DNA of 64,000 nucleotides from JACJVV01 sp964581515 (lineage in GTDB: Archaea; Nanobdellota; Nanobdellia; Woesearchaeales; JACJVV01). The first letter of the stretch is position 1. Every line of letters begins with the position of its first letter. Under the pieces are notes generated by a model, which did not search any database, was not told the DNA's origin, and saw only the letters and a list, made by a program, of their open reading frames with translations. The stretch covers positions 62,001 to 126,000 of the forward strand of contig CAZOOV010000002.1 in the NCBI GenBank assembly GCA_964581515.1. Direction: 5' to 3'. A program made the translations under genes and the position numbers. Positions 46,246-53,873 of the stretch are shown here, in pieces.

Positions 46246-47369
46246 TGGCTGATGATTATTATGATACACTTGGTGTGAAAAAAGGAGCATCAAGAGAAGA
46301 AATAAAAAAAGCATACAAAAAACTTGCTAAAAAATTCCATCCAGACAATGGGGATACTGGAGATACTGAGAAGTTCAAAAAGATCAATGAAGCAGCTGCA
46401 ATCCTTGGTGATGACAAGAAAAGACAGCATTATGATCAGTTCGGAAGTACAGAAGGGATGGGTGGTGCAGGAGCTGGAGGATTTGATTTCAGCGGTTTTC
46501 AAGATGCATTCAATGGAGGAGGCGATTTTGGAGATATATTTGACCATTTAGGAGATATATTTGGCGGCGCTTTTGGATTTGGCGGTGGAGGAGGAAGAAG
46601 AAGGAGAACTCCACAAGGTGAAGACCTTAGATATGATATCGATATTAGTCTTGAAGAAGCTGCTTTTGGAGTGACTAAAAAGATTTCTTTTCATAGACTT
46701 GGAGCTTGCGAAGAATGCGACGGCAGTGGAGCCGAGTCTTCATCAGACATAAAGACCTGCCCTGAATGTGACGGCCGAGGAAGAGTACAAAGGACACAAA
46801 GAACTCCTTTTGGAATGGTCCAGACTCAAGGAGCTTGTCCTAAATGTAGAGGAGAAGGCAAGATAATAGAGAAAGAATGCAAGGAATGCGATGGTACAGG
46901 ACTTGTCAGGATTAAAAAAGATCTTGAGATAAAAACACCTCCAGGCATAGATGATAATATGAGACTACGTGTAGAAGGTGAAGGAAATGCTGCACCAAAA
47001 GGAGGCATGCCAGGAGACCTTTATGTATTCATACATGTTGAAGCTGATAAGAACTTCATAAGAAAAGGAGATGACATATACCTAGAATATCCTATAACAG
47101 TATCACAAGCTGCTACTGGAACTGAAATTGAAGTCCCTACACTCACAGGCAAAGCAAAGTTAAAGATTCCTGGAGGAACACAACCTAATACGATATTCAA
47201 GATGAAAGAAAAAGGAATCCAGAATATCCATGGTGGACATAAAGGAGATCAACTCGTAAAAGTGATCGTTAAGATTCCTAAAAAGTTGAACAAGAAAGAG
47301 AAGAAACTGTTTGATGACTTGCAAAAAGAAAGTGAGAAGAGCGGTTTTCTGAAGAAATTGTTTTCTTGA
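46245..47369 (+). CDS. dnaJ: Chaperone DnaJ (type I Hsp40)
   Basis: All type I features are visible: J domain with FHPDNGD (HPD 32-34), a Gly/Phe-rich region to about 120, four zinc repeats CEECDGSG, CPECDGRG, CPKCRGEG and CKECDGTG (about 154-222), then the C-terminal substrate-binding domains. Length is 374 aa. Start overlaps the HD gene's stop. It works with the DnaK and GrpE encoded upstream. Two other J-domain proteins (34.9-36.6 kb) are of a different architecture. Confidence 0.97.
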   Translation: MADDYYDTLGVKKGASREEIKKAYKKLAKKFHPDNGDTGDTEKFKKINEAAAILGDDKKRQHYDQFGSTEGMGGAGAGGFDFSGFQDAFNGGGDFGDIFDHLGDIFGGAFGFGGGGGRRRRTPQGEDLRYDIDISLEEAAFGVTKKISFHRLGACEECDGSGAESSSDIKTCPECDGRGRVQRTQRTPFGMVQTQGACPKCRGEGKIIEKECKECDGTGLVRIKKDLEIKTPPGIDDNMRLRVEGEGNAAPKGGMPGDLYVFIHVEADKNFIRKGDDIYLEYPITVSQAATGTEIEVPTLTGKAKLKIPGGTQPNTIFKMKEKGIQNIHGGHKGDQLVKVIVKIPKKLNKKEKKLFDDLQKESEKSGFLKKLFS

Positions 47370-47439
47370 AATATTAAGAATCTGTAATGAGCTTTAAATT
47401 ATTTTTAGAATTAATTTATTTCTTTGTTTTTATTTATCT

Positions 47440-47970
47440 TTATTTTTTGTAAACATTCACTAATGTTCCCTGCACATCCAACTGTTCTGTTTGTTTCAAT
47501 TGTTGTGGTTGATATAACGGACCAAAGACCACAAGCTTTGCTTTCTTTGTCATCTCTTTCATCAATTTATCTTCAAGCTTTCTGCTGATATGCTGATCTG
47601 GAAAGATGAAAAGATAATCATAGTCCTTGAACTTATGTTCATGAAAGTCACCTTGTATGAAAGTAGCTTTTGATTTTGCTTTCTTTGCAAGCTCTTGAGC
47701 TTGGTTGTGAAGCTCTTCATCAAATTCAATACCAGTAGAATTAGTAAAAAGATCAGCAATTACAGCTGCTCTACCATCACCGCTTCCAAGATCAAGGAAT
47801 TTAGAATGTTTATCTAACTCTGTCTTTTGAAATAATTCAAAGAGCTCAGTCATAGGGCTTACACCCCAATAGCCAATCTTTGTATCCTTAATCATCAGAC
47901 TGCCTTTTGAAAGCATATCTAGACTAAAATCATTGTAGATTTTGTGTATCTTCTTGAACTTCTTTTCCAT
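47440..47970 (-). CDS. SAM-dependent methyltransferase, 176 aa
   Basis: The class I Rossmann motif is clear: FLDLGSGDGRAAVIADLF (about 56-73), followed by GIEFDEELHNQA and FIQGDF. After YLFIFP the usual NPPY/DPPY is replaced by PDQHISRKLE, so it is not a typical N6-adenine enzyme. It resembles DOT1/HMT-type archaeal methyltransferases with an N-terminal helix (MEKKFKKIHKIYNDFS). Substrate is not decidable by eye. Convergent with dnaJ. Confidence 0.82.
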   Translation of the reverse strand: MEKKFKKIHKIYNDFSLDMLSKGSLMIKDTKIGYWGVSPMTELFELFQKTELDKHSKFLDLGSGDGRAAVIADLFTNSTGIEFDEELHNQAQELAKKAKSKATFIQGDFHEHKFKDYDYLFIFPDQHISRKLEDKLMKEMTKKAKLVVFGPLYQPQQLKQTEQLDVQGTLVNVYKK

Positions 47971-48075
47971 ATTTGAATTTCAAGGGTGATAGTATATATA
48001 TTTTTCTCAAATAGAACACATGAGTGCCAAGTTTAAGCTGTAATATTTAAGCTGTAAAATATTAGAAATCAAGGT

Positions 48076-48417
48076 TTAGAAATCAACAATATCATATGCT
48101 GCCTGATCTATAGAACTAACTTCTGCTGGTTCTAATCCAATCCTTTCACCTATCTCAGTTAATAGTGAAGCCATATATGGACTGAGCTGAGCTTTGATAT
48201 TATCCATTGTTGCAGCATTATCTTCTAATTCATCTGCTGTAGGATTATAGCTTCCATCAGCCATCCTTGTCATAAGAAATGTAGCTCTATTGCAAAGACC
48301 ATTGTAAACTTTCTTTGCCTTGAACAGTTCAAGCATAAGCTCCTGTGGACTTAGATCAGAAAGTTCATCTTTAGGTTCAAATGCACTTTCTAAGCACATA
48401 AGTTGATTATCTGTCAT
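48076..48417 (-). CDS. Hypothetical acidic helical protein, 113 aa
   Basis: ATG 48417 is chosen; a longer open frame upstream would overlap the divergent zinc-ribbon gene and the promoter. GGTTTAAAAAG lies about 30 bp upstream on the minus strand. The product is acidic, soluble and helical (LSPQELMLELFKAKKVYNGLCNRATFL). No family recognised. Confidence 0.6.
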   Translation of the reverse strand: MTDNQLMCLESAFEPKDELSDLSPQELMLELFKAKKVYNGLCNRATFLMTRMADGSYNPTADELEDNAATMDNIKAQLSPYMASLLTEIGERIGLEPAEVSSIDQAAYDIVDF

Positions 48418-48534
48418 ATTTAAGGGGTTTGAAGAGGTCTTTTTAAACCTTATTATTGTTATCACTATAAGGTAGTTAAAAACCGAAAAGTATATAAAGA
48501 TTAAAATTAATGATAAAGCAAATAAGGTGAAATT

Positions 48535-48897
48535 ATGCCAATATACACATACATATGCGGAGGATGCAGTGAAACGTTGGACTATCTTGTTCCAAGAGTA
48601 GGACAAGTACCTGATGAATGCAGAGCATGTCACGGAACAGATCTTACAAGAAGTTATGATGGCCAGACATTTGGAATGGCAGTTGCAGGAGCAGTTGTGA
48701 GCCAAGAAGGTCAAGTTTCCAATTTAGGCAATAGTGTTTCAGAAAAAGCCGCTACTAGCGGTGTTGAAGCAAAACTAACTCCAGGCATACATTTAACACA
48801 AGGAGTAACTCCTGATGGAAAAGCATCAATTAATGTTTCCAGAGTCACAAAAGAAGGAAAAGTTGATGCATCTGTTACAGGCACAAAACCTTTATGA
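48535..48897 (+). CDS. FmdB-like zinc ribbon protein
   Basis: MPIYTYICGGCSETLDYLVPR with a second CRACHG (about 33-38) is the FmdB-type regulatory zinc ribbon: Cys8, Cys11, Cys33 and Cys36. The C-terminal 75 residues are Gly/Val/Ser-rich and may be disordered. AAGGTG lies 8 bp before the ATG, and a TATA-like GTATATAAAG is about 40 bp upstream. Its promoter overlaps that of the divergent gene, so both may be co-regulated. Confidence 0.75.
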   Translation: MPIYTYICGGCSETLDYLVPRVGQVPDECRACHGTDLTRSYDGQTFGMAVAGAVVSQEGQVSNLGNSVSEKAATSGVEAKLTPGIHLTQGVTPDGKASINVSRVTKEGKVDASVTGTKPL

Positions 48898-48967
48898 AAA
48901 TTAAACTAATATCATATAATCAAGATTATATTTCAAATCAGATTCCAAAAATAAACAAAGATACAAA

Positions 48968-49360
48968 ATGGCAAAAAACATCGAAGAAGCAAAACACACT
49001 GTAATTATCGACGCAGACCTGCACGTACAGGATCCGCACGAGATCATACTTAGTTACTTTAATACAAGTAACGACAATCAGTTCTCAATCGGTTCAAAAA
49101 TGCAGTTTGCCAGAAGGATTGTCATGCTGTTTGCAGCATTAGTACTAATGAAATTCTTTTTTCAGGAGATGTTCACAGGACCAATCGTGTTCTTTGGTGT
49201 TCTTCTGATTGCACTTGCTGTAGGCGCTGTACTTGGTTTTGGAATCCCTTTCTTTGTAAGGATATTTGAACAGTCAGCTAAGAATGACAGCCTGAGAGGG
49301 ATATTTTTCCAGATAACATTCATTACAATAATTGTGCTCTTGATAGGAGCATTCATTTAA
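48968..49360 (+). CDS. Integral membrane protein, 130 aa
   Basis: The N-terminal 45 residues are soluble (VIIDADLHVQDPHEIILSYF). Three transmembrane helices follow (about 50-65, 70-95 and 110-129). No family is recognised. It lies 70 bp after the FmdB-like gene on the same strand, with A-rich sequence between. Confidence 0.55.
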   Translation: MAKNIEEAKHTVIIDADLHVQDPHEIILSYFNTSNDNQFSIGSKMQFARRIVMLFAALVLMKFFFQEMFTGPIVFFGVLLIALAVGAVLGFGIPFFVRIFEQSAKNDSLRGIFFQITFITIIVLLIGAFI

Positions 49361-49428
49361 GATATTCAACATGAATATTTTATCCATCATGGATATTTTT
49401 TTAAATGATTCTTCTTTTTTTCTTTTTC

Positions 49429-49704
49429 ATGTTTGCTAAATTATTAGGTCTAATTGATATTGCAGCAGTCATCACACTATTCTTTGCAAGATTTCTTCCA
49501 ACAGATGTAATCATGACAGTTGGCATGCTATTATGCATGAAAGGCATACTTTTTGCTTCTACTATGAACGCCATCAGTGTTGTTGATGCTATAGCAGGAA
49601 TATATATAGGTTTATTTGTATACGGTGTACAAAGCCATATCATTACAATGTTTTTTCTGATATTTCTAGGACAAAAAGGACTATTTAGTCTTTTTGCAAG
49701 ATAA
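49429..49704 (+). CDS. Small membrane protein, 91 aa
   Basis: ATG 49429 is preferred to a start at 49405, because the TTTTTTTAAATG box (49394-49405) should drive transcription near the second. The chain is three hydrophobic helices (about 3-20, 25-45 and 50-82) with few charges. Family unknown. Confidence 0.55.
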   Translation: MFAKLLGLIDIAAVITLFFARFLPTDVIMTVGMLLCMKGILFASTMNAISVVDAIAGIYIGLFVYGVQSHIITMFFLIFLGQKGLFSLFAR

Positions 49705-49750
49705 GGCAAGTAGATGCCAGATAATTTTTATAATTCTTTTTATTATAATT

Positions 49751-50521
49751 TTATAACTCCTTTACTGCTGACTTGATGAACTTAATCTCATCTATATCTG
49801 AAGGAGCCTCCTTTAAAATAAGGTTATCTTTCTTGAATTTCTTGAGAAATTTTTTCAAATAAGCTGTGACACCTGAAGGCAGACCAAATACCATACGATA
49901 GACAATAAAGACGACTATTGTTGCAAATATGAAAAGAGGCCAGGAAAATGATACTCCCTTATCTAGCAGGTTATCCAGGAAATCTCCAAAAATCTTAACA
50001 TAAAAGCTATTCACTAACAATAGCGAAGATTGAAACTGTATCTCTGTAAAAATTTGGTTTACTAATGAGCGATGAGGCACAAGCAGACCGATTGTAAGGA
50101 AGAAAAAACTCCTTCCTATGGTGAATACCCAAGTGGTTAGCATAAGTGATCCTGTCATCTTATAGACTATAGGCATTATCAAGCACAAAATAGCCTGAAA
50201 TATCGAATCCTTAGTTACACCCACCCAATCAGGCCATACACCGCATACCCTTGACCACATATTGGCAAATAAAGCAAAAGCTGCCCCCTGCATACCTCCT
50301 AGATTGATTGAGATTACAATGCAAAATACATCAACTACATCAAAATTATACAATATAAAGGCAGGATGAGGTATACCGCATCCAGGAAGCCTACTCCAGA
50401 AGCTTATAAGCGTAAATAAGAATAGAGTGGCAGCTAATGTATTGAATGGCAATGACAGCAATATGAGCCCGTAAAGTGCTATTGTAGTGACCAAGACAAG
50501 CGGCCAGTTGAGCATTAACAT
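49751..50521 (-). CDS. Integral membrane protein under probable TrmB control, 256 aa
   Basis: ATG 50521 has GGAGGA 7 bp upstream and is preferred over an in-frame TTG at 50566. About six transmembrane helices span residues 8-195, followed by a basic cytoplasmic tail (KKFLKKFKKDN). Aromatic and Gly-rich helices resemble a small permease or S-component-like membrane protein, but no family is certain. It is divergent from the TrmB regulator across an 18-bp palindrome beside its TATA box (CAATATTTATATAG). It may be a transporter whose substrate the regulator senses; that is inference. Confidence 0.65.
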   Translation of the reverse strand: MLMLNWPLVLVTTIALYGLILLSLPFNTLAATLFLFTLISFWSRLPGCGIPHPAFILYNFDVVDVFCIVISINLGGMQGAAFALFANMWSRVCGVWPDWVGVTKDSIFQAILCLIMPIVYKMTGSLMLTTWVFTIGRSFFFLTIGLLVPHRSLVNQIFTEIQFQSSLLLVNSFYVKIFGDFLDNLLDKGVSFSWPLFIFATIVVFIVYRMVFGLPSGVTAYLKKFLKKFKKDNLILKEAPSDIDEIKFIKSAVKEL

Positions 50522-50591
50522 AATTTTATCCTCCAACCAGCTACCAATTACACCTATTCTTGGCAAGCCTCACAGGCTATATAAATATTGG

Positions 50592-50609
50592 TACACCACT
50601 AGTGGTGTA
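50592..50609. promoter_or_regulatory. Palindromic operator of the TrmB-type regulator
   Basis: TACACCACTAGTGGTGTA is a perfect 18-bp palindrome in the divergent promoter region. It abuts the minus-strand TATA box (about 50577-50588). A half-site TACACC recurs at 50635-50640, downstream of the plus-strand TATA box GATTTATATAG (about 50621-50631), which would allow autoregulation. The dyad fits a dimeric winged-helix protein. Confidence 0.75.
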
Positions 50610-50659
50610 ATAATTCGAAAGATTTATATAGAAGTACACCTATTGATGAATGAAATAAT

Positions 50660-51427
50660 ATGGATACATCAGCGCTCAAAGAAGCAGGGCTTACTGATGG
50701 CGAGATCAAGGTTTATCTTGCACTCCTTGAGCTTGGGTCTTCAACTACAGGACCTATTGTCAAGAAGTCAGGCATAGCAAAATCTATCGTTTATCAAATA
50801 CTTGAGAAATTAATGCAAAAAGGGTTGGTTTCACACATTGTGAACCAAAAGACGAAGTACTTTCAGGCAGCAGATCCCGATAAGCTCCTCCAGTTTATCG
50901 AAGAGCGAGAAAAACGGCTAAGGGAAAACAAGACAAAAATTGAGGAGATGCTGCCTGAACTTCTTCTTAAACAACAACTTACTACAAAGAATGAAGCTAA
51001 CATATTCTACGGACATAAAGGCATAAGAACATGCCATGAAAGGACATACAAAAAATTACAGAAAGGTGATGAGTACTGTTATCTAGGCATACCTACAAGA
51101 CAGCCTGAAGAACAGCATGTATACTGGCAGAAAGATCATCTTAACAGAATCAAGAAAGGAATAAAATGCAGACTGCTATTCAATAAAGACACTGATGAAA
51201 ACATAATTGGAAATAGAAATAAGTTTGATGAATGCGAAGCTCGAAGAATGAGTGAAGATATGAAGACGCCTGCTTGCTTTCTAACATACAAAGATACAAC
51301 TGTAATAATACTCCAGTATCCCACAGCAATTGCTGTAGAGATAGTCAATAAAGAGATCACTGAATCATTTCAAGCATACTTTGAAGAGTTCTGGAGGACA
51401 AGCAAGATTTTTGAAGAAGGTAAATAA
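50660..51427 (+). CDS. TrmB family transcriptional regulator
   Basis: The N-terminal winged helix (EAGLTDGEIKVYLALLELGSSTTG through KSIVYQILEKLMQKGLVSHI, about 6-60) is typical TrmB. A coiled coil (LLQFIEEREKRLRENKTKIEEM) and a C-terminal ligand-type domain (about 105-250) follow. TrmB proteins usually sense sugars or other small molecules. TATA box and half-operator precede it, with the palindrome in the divergent region. It likely controls the membrane protein at 49751 and itself. Confidence 0.9.
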   Translation: MDTSALKEAGLTDGEIKVYLALLELGSSTTGPIVKKSGIAKSIVYQILEKLMQKGLVSHIVNQKTKYFQAADPDKLLQFIEEREKRLRENKTKIEEMLPELLLKQQLTTKNEANIFYGHKGIRTCHERTYKKLQKGDEYCYLGIPTRQPEEQHVYWQKDHLNRIKKGIKCRLLFNKDTDENIIGNRNKFDECEARRMSEDMKTPACFLTYKDTTVIILQYPTAIAVEIVNKEITESFQAYFEEFWRTSKIFEEGK

Positions 51428-51489
51428 AGATAATAGAATTTAAATAATCAAGATGATTCGAAACATATAGAAAAAACAAAAGAATAAAA

Positions 51490-51933
51490 ATGATTCATTT
51501 CATGTATTTATTAATACTTTATGGCGCGCATATATTCTTAGTCAACGTTCTTAGAGGACTCAAGAATAATATCGCTTCAGGTGTTGATTTTGCACTTACA
51601 GGAGGATTTCTTGCAGGATACTGGTTTGGATTCAAGTGGGGATTTATCATAGGCTGCATCTTTGCCTTGACCAATAATATAGTACAGATGGAATTCTATC
51701 CTTCACTTTTTGTATTGATACCATGCACAGGATTTATGGCAATATGGGGAGGAGTAGTTGCAGGTCTTGGACTGCCAGTATTATCAAGCGTACTGATAGG
51801 AGTGATTGTCTATGCAATAGTCACTGACATACTCATGATGACACTTTTTGGAGAAAGAGATTTTGTCATGATGGGAAGTTTCTTCCTTGGATCAATAGTA
51901 ATCAATTGGATATTCTTTGATTTATTCTTCTGA
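51490..51933 (+). CDS. Integral membrane protein, 147 aa
   Basis: Five membrane helices cover nearly the whole chain (about 3-18, 35-52, 55-75, 80-100 and 105-125, with a last hydrophobic end). Gly-rich helices with GYWFGFKWGFIIGCIFAL are reminiscent of ECF-type S-components, but that is a weak resemblance. It follows the TrmB gene by 62 bp, and the stop is two bases from the convergent nop10 stop. Confidence 0.6.
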   Translation: MIHFMYLLILYGAHIFLVNVLRGLKNNIASGVDFALTGGFLAGYWFGFKWGFIIGCIFALTNNIVQMEFYPSLFVLIPCTGFMAIWGGVVAGLGLPVLSSVLIGVIVYAIVTDILMMTLFGERDFVMMGSFFLGSIVINWIFFDLFF

Positions 51934-51934
51934 A

Positions 51935-52114
51935 TTAGAGATAACCTTTTGCTTTATATTCTTCTTCTTTTGTCTGACGTCTGAAGTTACCATATTTATC
52001 TTCAGGAGAATATCTTGGTGGCTTTGGTTGAGTAGTCTTGCCTTTGCACTTATCACAAACATCTTTCAAAGTATATTTTTTACATTTAGTGCAATAAAGA
52101 ATATGTTTAGCCAT
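51935..52114 (-). CDS. nop10: H/ACA ribonucleoprotein subunit Nop10
   Basis: This 59-codon gene gives MAKHILYCTKCKKYTLKDVC, then DKCKGKTTQPKPPRYSPEDK and a basic Lys/Tyr tail. It has the archaeal Nop10 pattern: a zinc ribbon (Cys8, Cys11, Cys20, Cys23), then the PPRYSPEDKYG motif that contacts Cbf5. Nop10 supports guide-RNA pseudouridylation of rRNA. Its place downstream of aIF2-alpha, rps27e and rpl44e is the classical archaeal order. The aIF2-alpha gene lies 70 bp upstream. Confidence 0.93.
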   Translation of the reverse strand: MAKHILYCTKCKKYTLKDVCDKCKGKTTQPKPPRYSPEDKYGNFRRQTKEEEYKAKGYL

Positions 52115-52184
52115 TGTGTTATGTGATCTGTTGTAATTTATTGTGATCTGTTGTGAATTTTTTGTGATTTGTTAATGGATTAGC

Positions 52185-52958
52185 TTACTTTTTTTTGTTA
52201 AGCCTGTTAAAAGCAACAACTGCATGATTCTCCTCTAAAAAACTCGTAACTTCACTTTTGCCTTCTTCAAGTATCTCTTCTGCATCTTTATAATTAGACG
52301 CTTTGATAAGGATATGGTATTTTCCGCCACCTATGTAGCTTGCTTTTATCTTATTTGGATCAATCTTTGTAAAAGCTTTCTTTATTATCTCTACACCTTC
52401 ATCTGCATAGATGGATATTGTAAATTCGCCTTCAATCTCTACTTCAGGAGGTTTGATACGTTGTCTAATAATTTCTTCAAGCTGATCTGCAAGTCCGATC
52501 TTATAATCTGAAAGTTTTACACCTTCGTTAACAACATCATTGAATAATGCAACAAGATCATCATAATCTTCTTTTACTTTACTGATTATTTCATCAAAAA
52601 GATCCTTTGTCTGCAATTTATTATTACCAGCGACAAATTCAACAATCTTCTCTGCTTTTTGAAGCTGTTTGATGTATTCAACCTTCTTTTTCTTCTGTGA
52701 TTCATTAACCCTTCTTAGACTGAGATCAATATGTCCTCTATCTGTATGAATCCTAAGAACTACACAAACTACTTTCTTCCCTTCTTTCACAAAGTCTCTA
52801 ATATTTCTGATTCTACCAGGAGAAATCTCTGATATGTGGATCATACCACTTGAACCATACTCATCAAGCTTTACAAAGACAGAATTAGGCTGTACTTTTG
52901 TGATATTACATAAAACAAGTTCTCCTTCATCTGGAAAACCTTTTTTCTGGAATAACAT
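52185..52958 (-). CDS. Translation initiation factor aIF2, alpha subunit
   Basis: The alpha subunit stabilises initiator tRNA binding by aIF2. Residues 10-85 form the S1/OB domain (GELVLCNITKVQPNSVFVKLDEYGSSGMIHISEISPGRI), the middle is helical, and the C-terminal alpha/beta domain (about 170-255) has GGGKYHILIKASNYKDAEEIL. Length is 257 aa, as usual. It starts 2 bp after rps27e, so the two are translationally coupled. No phosphorylation site is claimed. Confidence 0.95.
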   Translation of the reverse strand: MLFQKKGFPDEGELVLCNITKVQPNSVFVKLDEYGSSGMIHISEISPGRIRNIRDFVKEGKKVVCVVLRIHTDRGHIDLSLRRVNESQKKKKVEYIKQLQKAEKIVEFVAGNNKLQTKDLFDEIISKVKEDYDDLVALFNDVVNEGVKLSDYKIGLADQLEEIIRQRIKPPEVEIEGEFTISIYADEGVEIIKKAFTKIDPNKIKASYIGGGKYHILIKASNYKDAEEILEEGKSEVTSFLEENHAVVAFNRLNKKK

Positions 52959-52960
52959 AA

Positions 52961-53143
52961 TTAGTCAAGAACCTCCAAGATTCTCACTTTGATCATTGAC
53001 TTACCGCCTGTTGGCTTTGCCAAGACCTTCCCACATACAAGACACTTAACTTCTGTGCTTGCTTTTCCGAAGATAACCTGCTCATTCTTGCATTTAGGGC
53101 ATCTTACCTTAACAAATTTTGATATTGGCTCTTTTTGTAACAT
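52961..53143 (-). CDS. Ribosomal protein S27e
   Basis: The 60-aa product has the S27e zinc ribbon: VRCPKCKNEQVIFGKASTEVKCLVCGKVLAKPTGGK, with Cys15, Cys18, Cys34 and Cys37. The ending IKVRILEVLD is typical. GAGAGGT lies 8 bp before the ATG. It is 43 bp after rpl44e. Confidence 0.94.
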   Translation of the reverse strand: MLQKEPISKFVKVRCPKCKNEQVIFGKASTEVKCLVCGKVLAKPTGGKSMIKVRILEVLD

Positions 53144-53186
53144 TTTCTGACCTCTCTATAAACATAAATTTGAATGATTAAAGAAT

Positions 53187-53498
53187 CTAAACTAATTCTA
53201 GTTTCTTTGTCCTGATTCCTTTGTTCTGAACAGATTGCTTCTTACATTCCTTGCATTCGTATCTCAGATCAATTTTCTTACTTGATTTCTTACCTGTCAT
53301 CTTGAATTTACCAACAGGTGGCTTACTACCGTATTTTCCAAGATTACCTTTACCTTTACCGAAGTTTGTTCTTTTCTTAGCAAACTGTGCTAGAGGATGT
53401 TTGGAACCTGGTGTTCTTTTCTTTGCTTGCGCTACTTTATGTTCAGTATGCTTCTTGCATTTTGGACATAGTCTCTTTATGAGTTTTGGAATTTTCAT
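53187..53498 (-). CDS. Ribosomal protein L44e
   Basis: A basic zinc protein of 103 aa: CPKCKKHTEHKVAQAKKR near the N-terminus and CKECKKQSVQNKGIRTKKLEL near the C-terminus give the four zinc Cys. The glycine/lysine centre (NFGKGKGNLGKYGSKPP) is typical. It leads the rpl44e-rps27e-aIF2-alpha-nop10 transcript, with a possible TATA box (CTTTATAAAC) about 45 bp upstream. Confidence 0.94.
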   Translation of the reverse strand: MKIPKLIKRLCPKCKKHTEHKVAQAKKRTPGSKHPLAQFAKKRTNFGKGKGNLGKYGSKPPVGKFKMTGKKSSKKIDLRYECKECKKQSVQNKGIRTKKLELV

Positions 53499-53873
53499 AG
53501 ATTATCACCGTTAATAATGTAGGTTTAAGAAATTGTGAACTGTTTATAAAGGTTATGGAAATTTCAAGGTAATTTCCTAACTTAGAAAATTATATTTTCG
53601 TAAGTTATGGAAATTTCAGAAGAATTATCTTTCTTAGAAAATTATATTTTCGTAAGTTATGGAAATCTTATTGTGAAATTTCCAAACCTCAAACTTCGTT
53701 TGAAGGTTTCTATGCATTAAGGGCATTCGGGCACCGACGAGAAAAAAGATTAAGCAAATGACAAAAGAAAGACACATTTAGTATGATAAATGACAAAAAT
53801 AACAGATATTGAGAAAAATGAACATTAAGAAAATAAAAGATAAAAAAAATAAAAAAATAAGGGATTACTCCCT
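53499..53873. other. Intergenic region between rpl44e and the S-layer gene
   Basis: These 375 bp hold no supportable gene. They contain the rpl44e promoter (CTTTATAAACAG, minus strand), a 52-bp repeat and, at 53686-53708, a TCAAAC/GTTTGA hairpin with a TTC loop. The part next to the S-layer gene is A-rich on the plus strand, giving oligo-T on the minus strand, where transcription should end. Confidence 0.6.
53551..53668. repeat. 52-bp tandem repeat, about 2.3 copies
   Basis: The stretch CTTAGAAAATTATATTTTCG followed by TAAGTTATGGAAAT begins at 53581 and again at 53633. A partial copy (GTTATGGAAATTTCA) starts at 53552. Each unit contains the palindrome GAAAATTATATTTTC, a possible hairpin. It may be a regulatory or transcript-end element, not a CRISPR. 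Confidence 0.7.

Noticed and set aside
48418..48714. N-terminal extension of the minus-strand gene at 48076
   Set aside because: It would overlap the zinc-ribbon gene and its promoter, and shows no natural protein pattern. The TATA box before 48417 fixes the shorter start.
53551..53668. Possible CRISPR array near the S-layer gene
   Set aside because: The intervals between shared segments are part of the repeat itself and there are only about 2.3 units.
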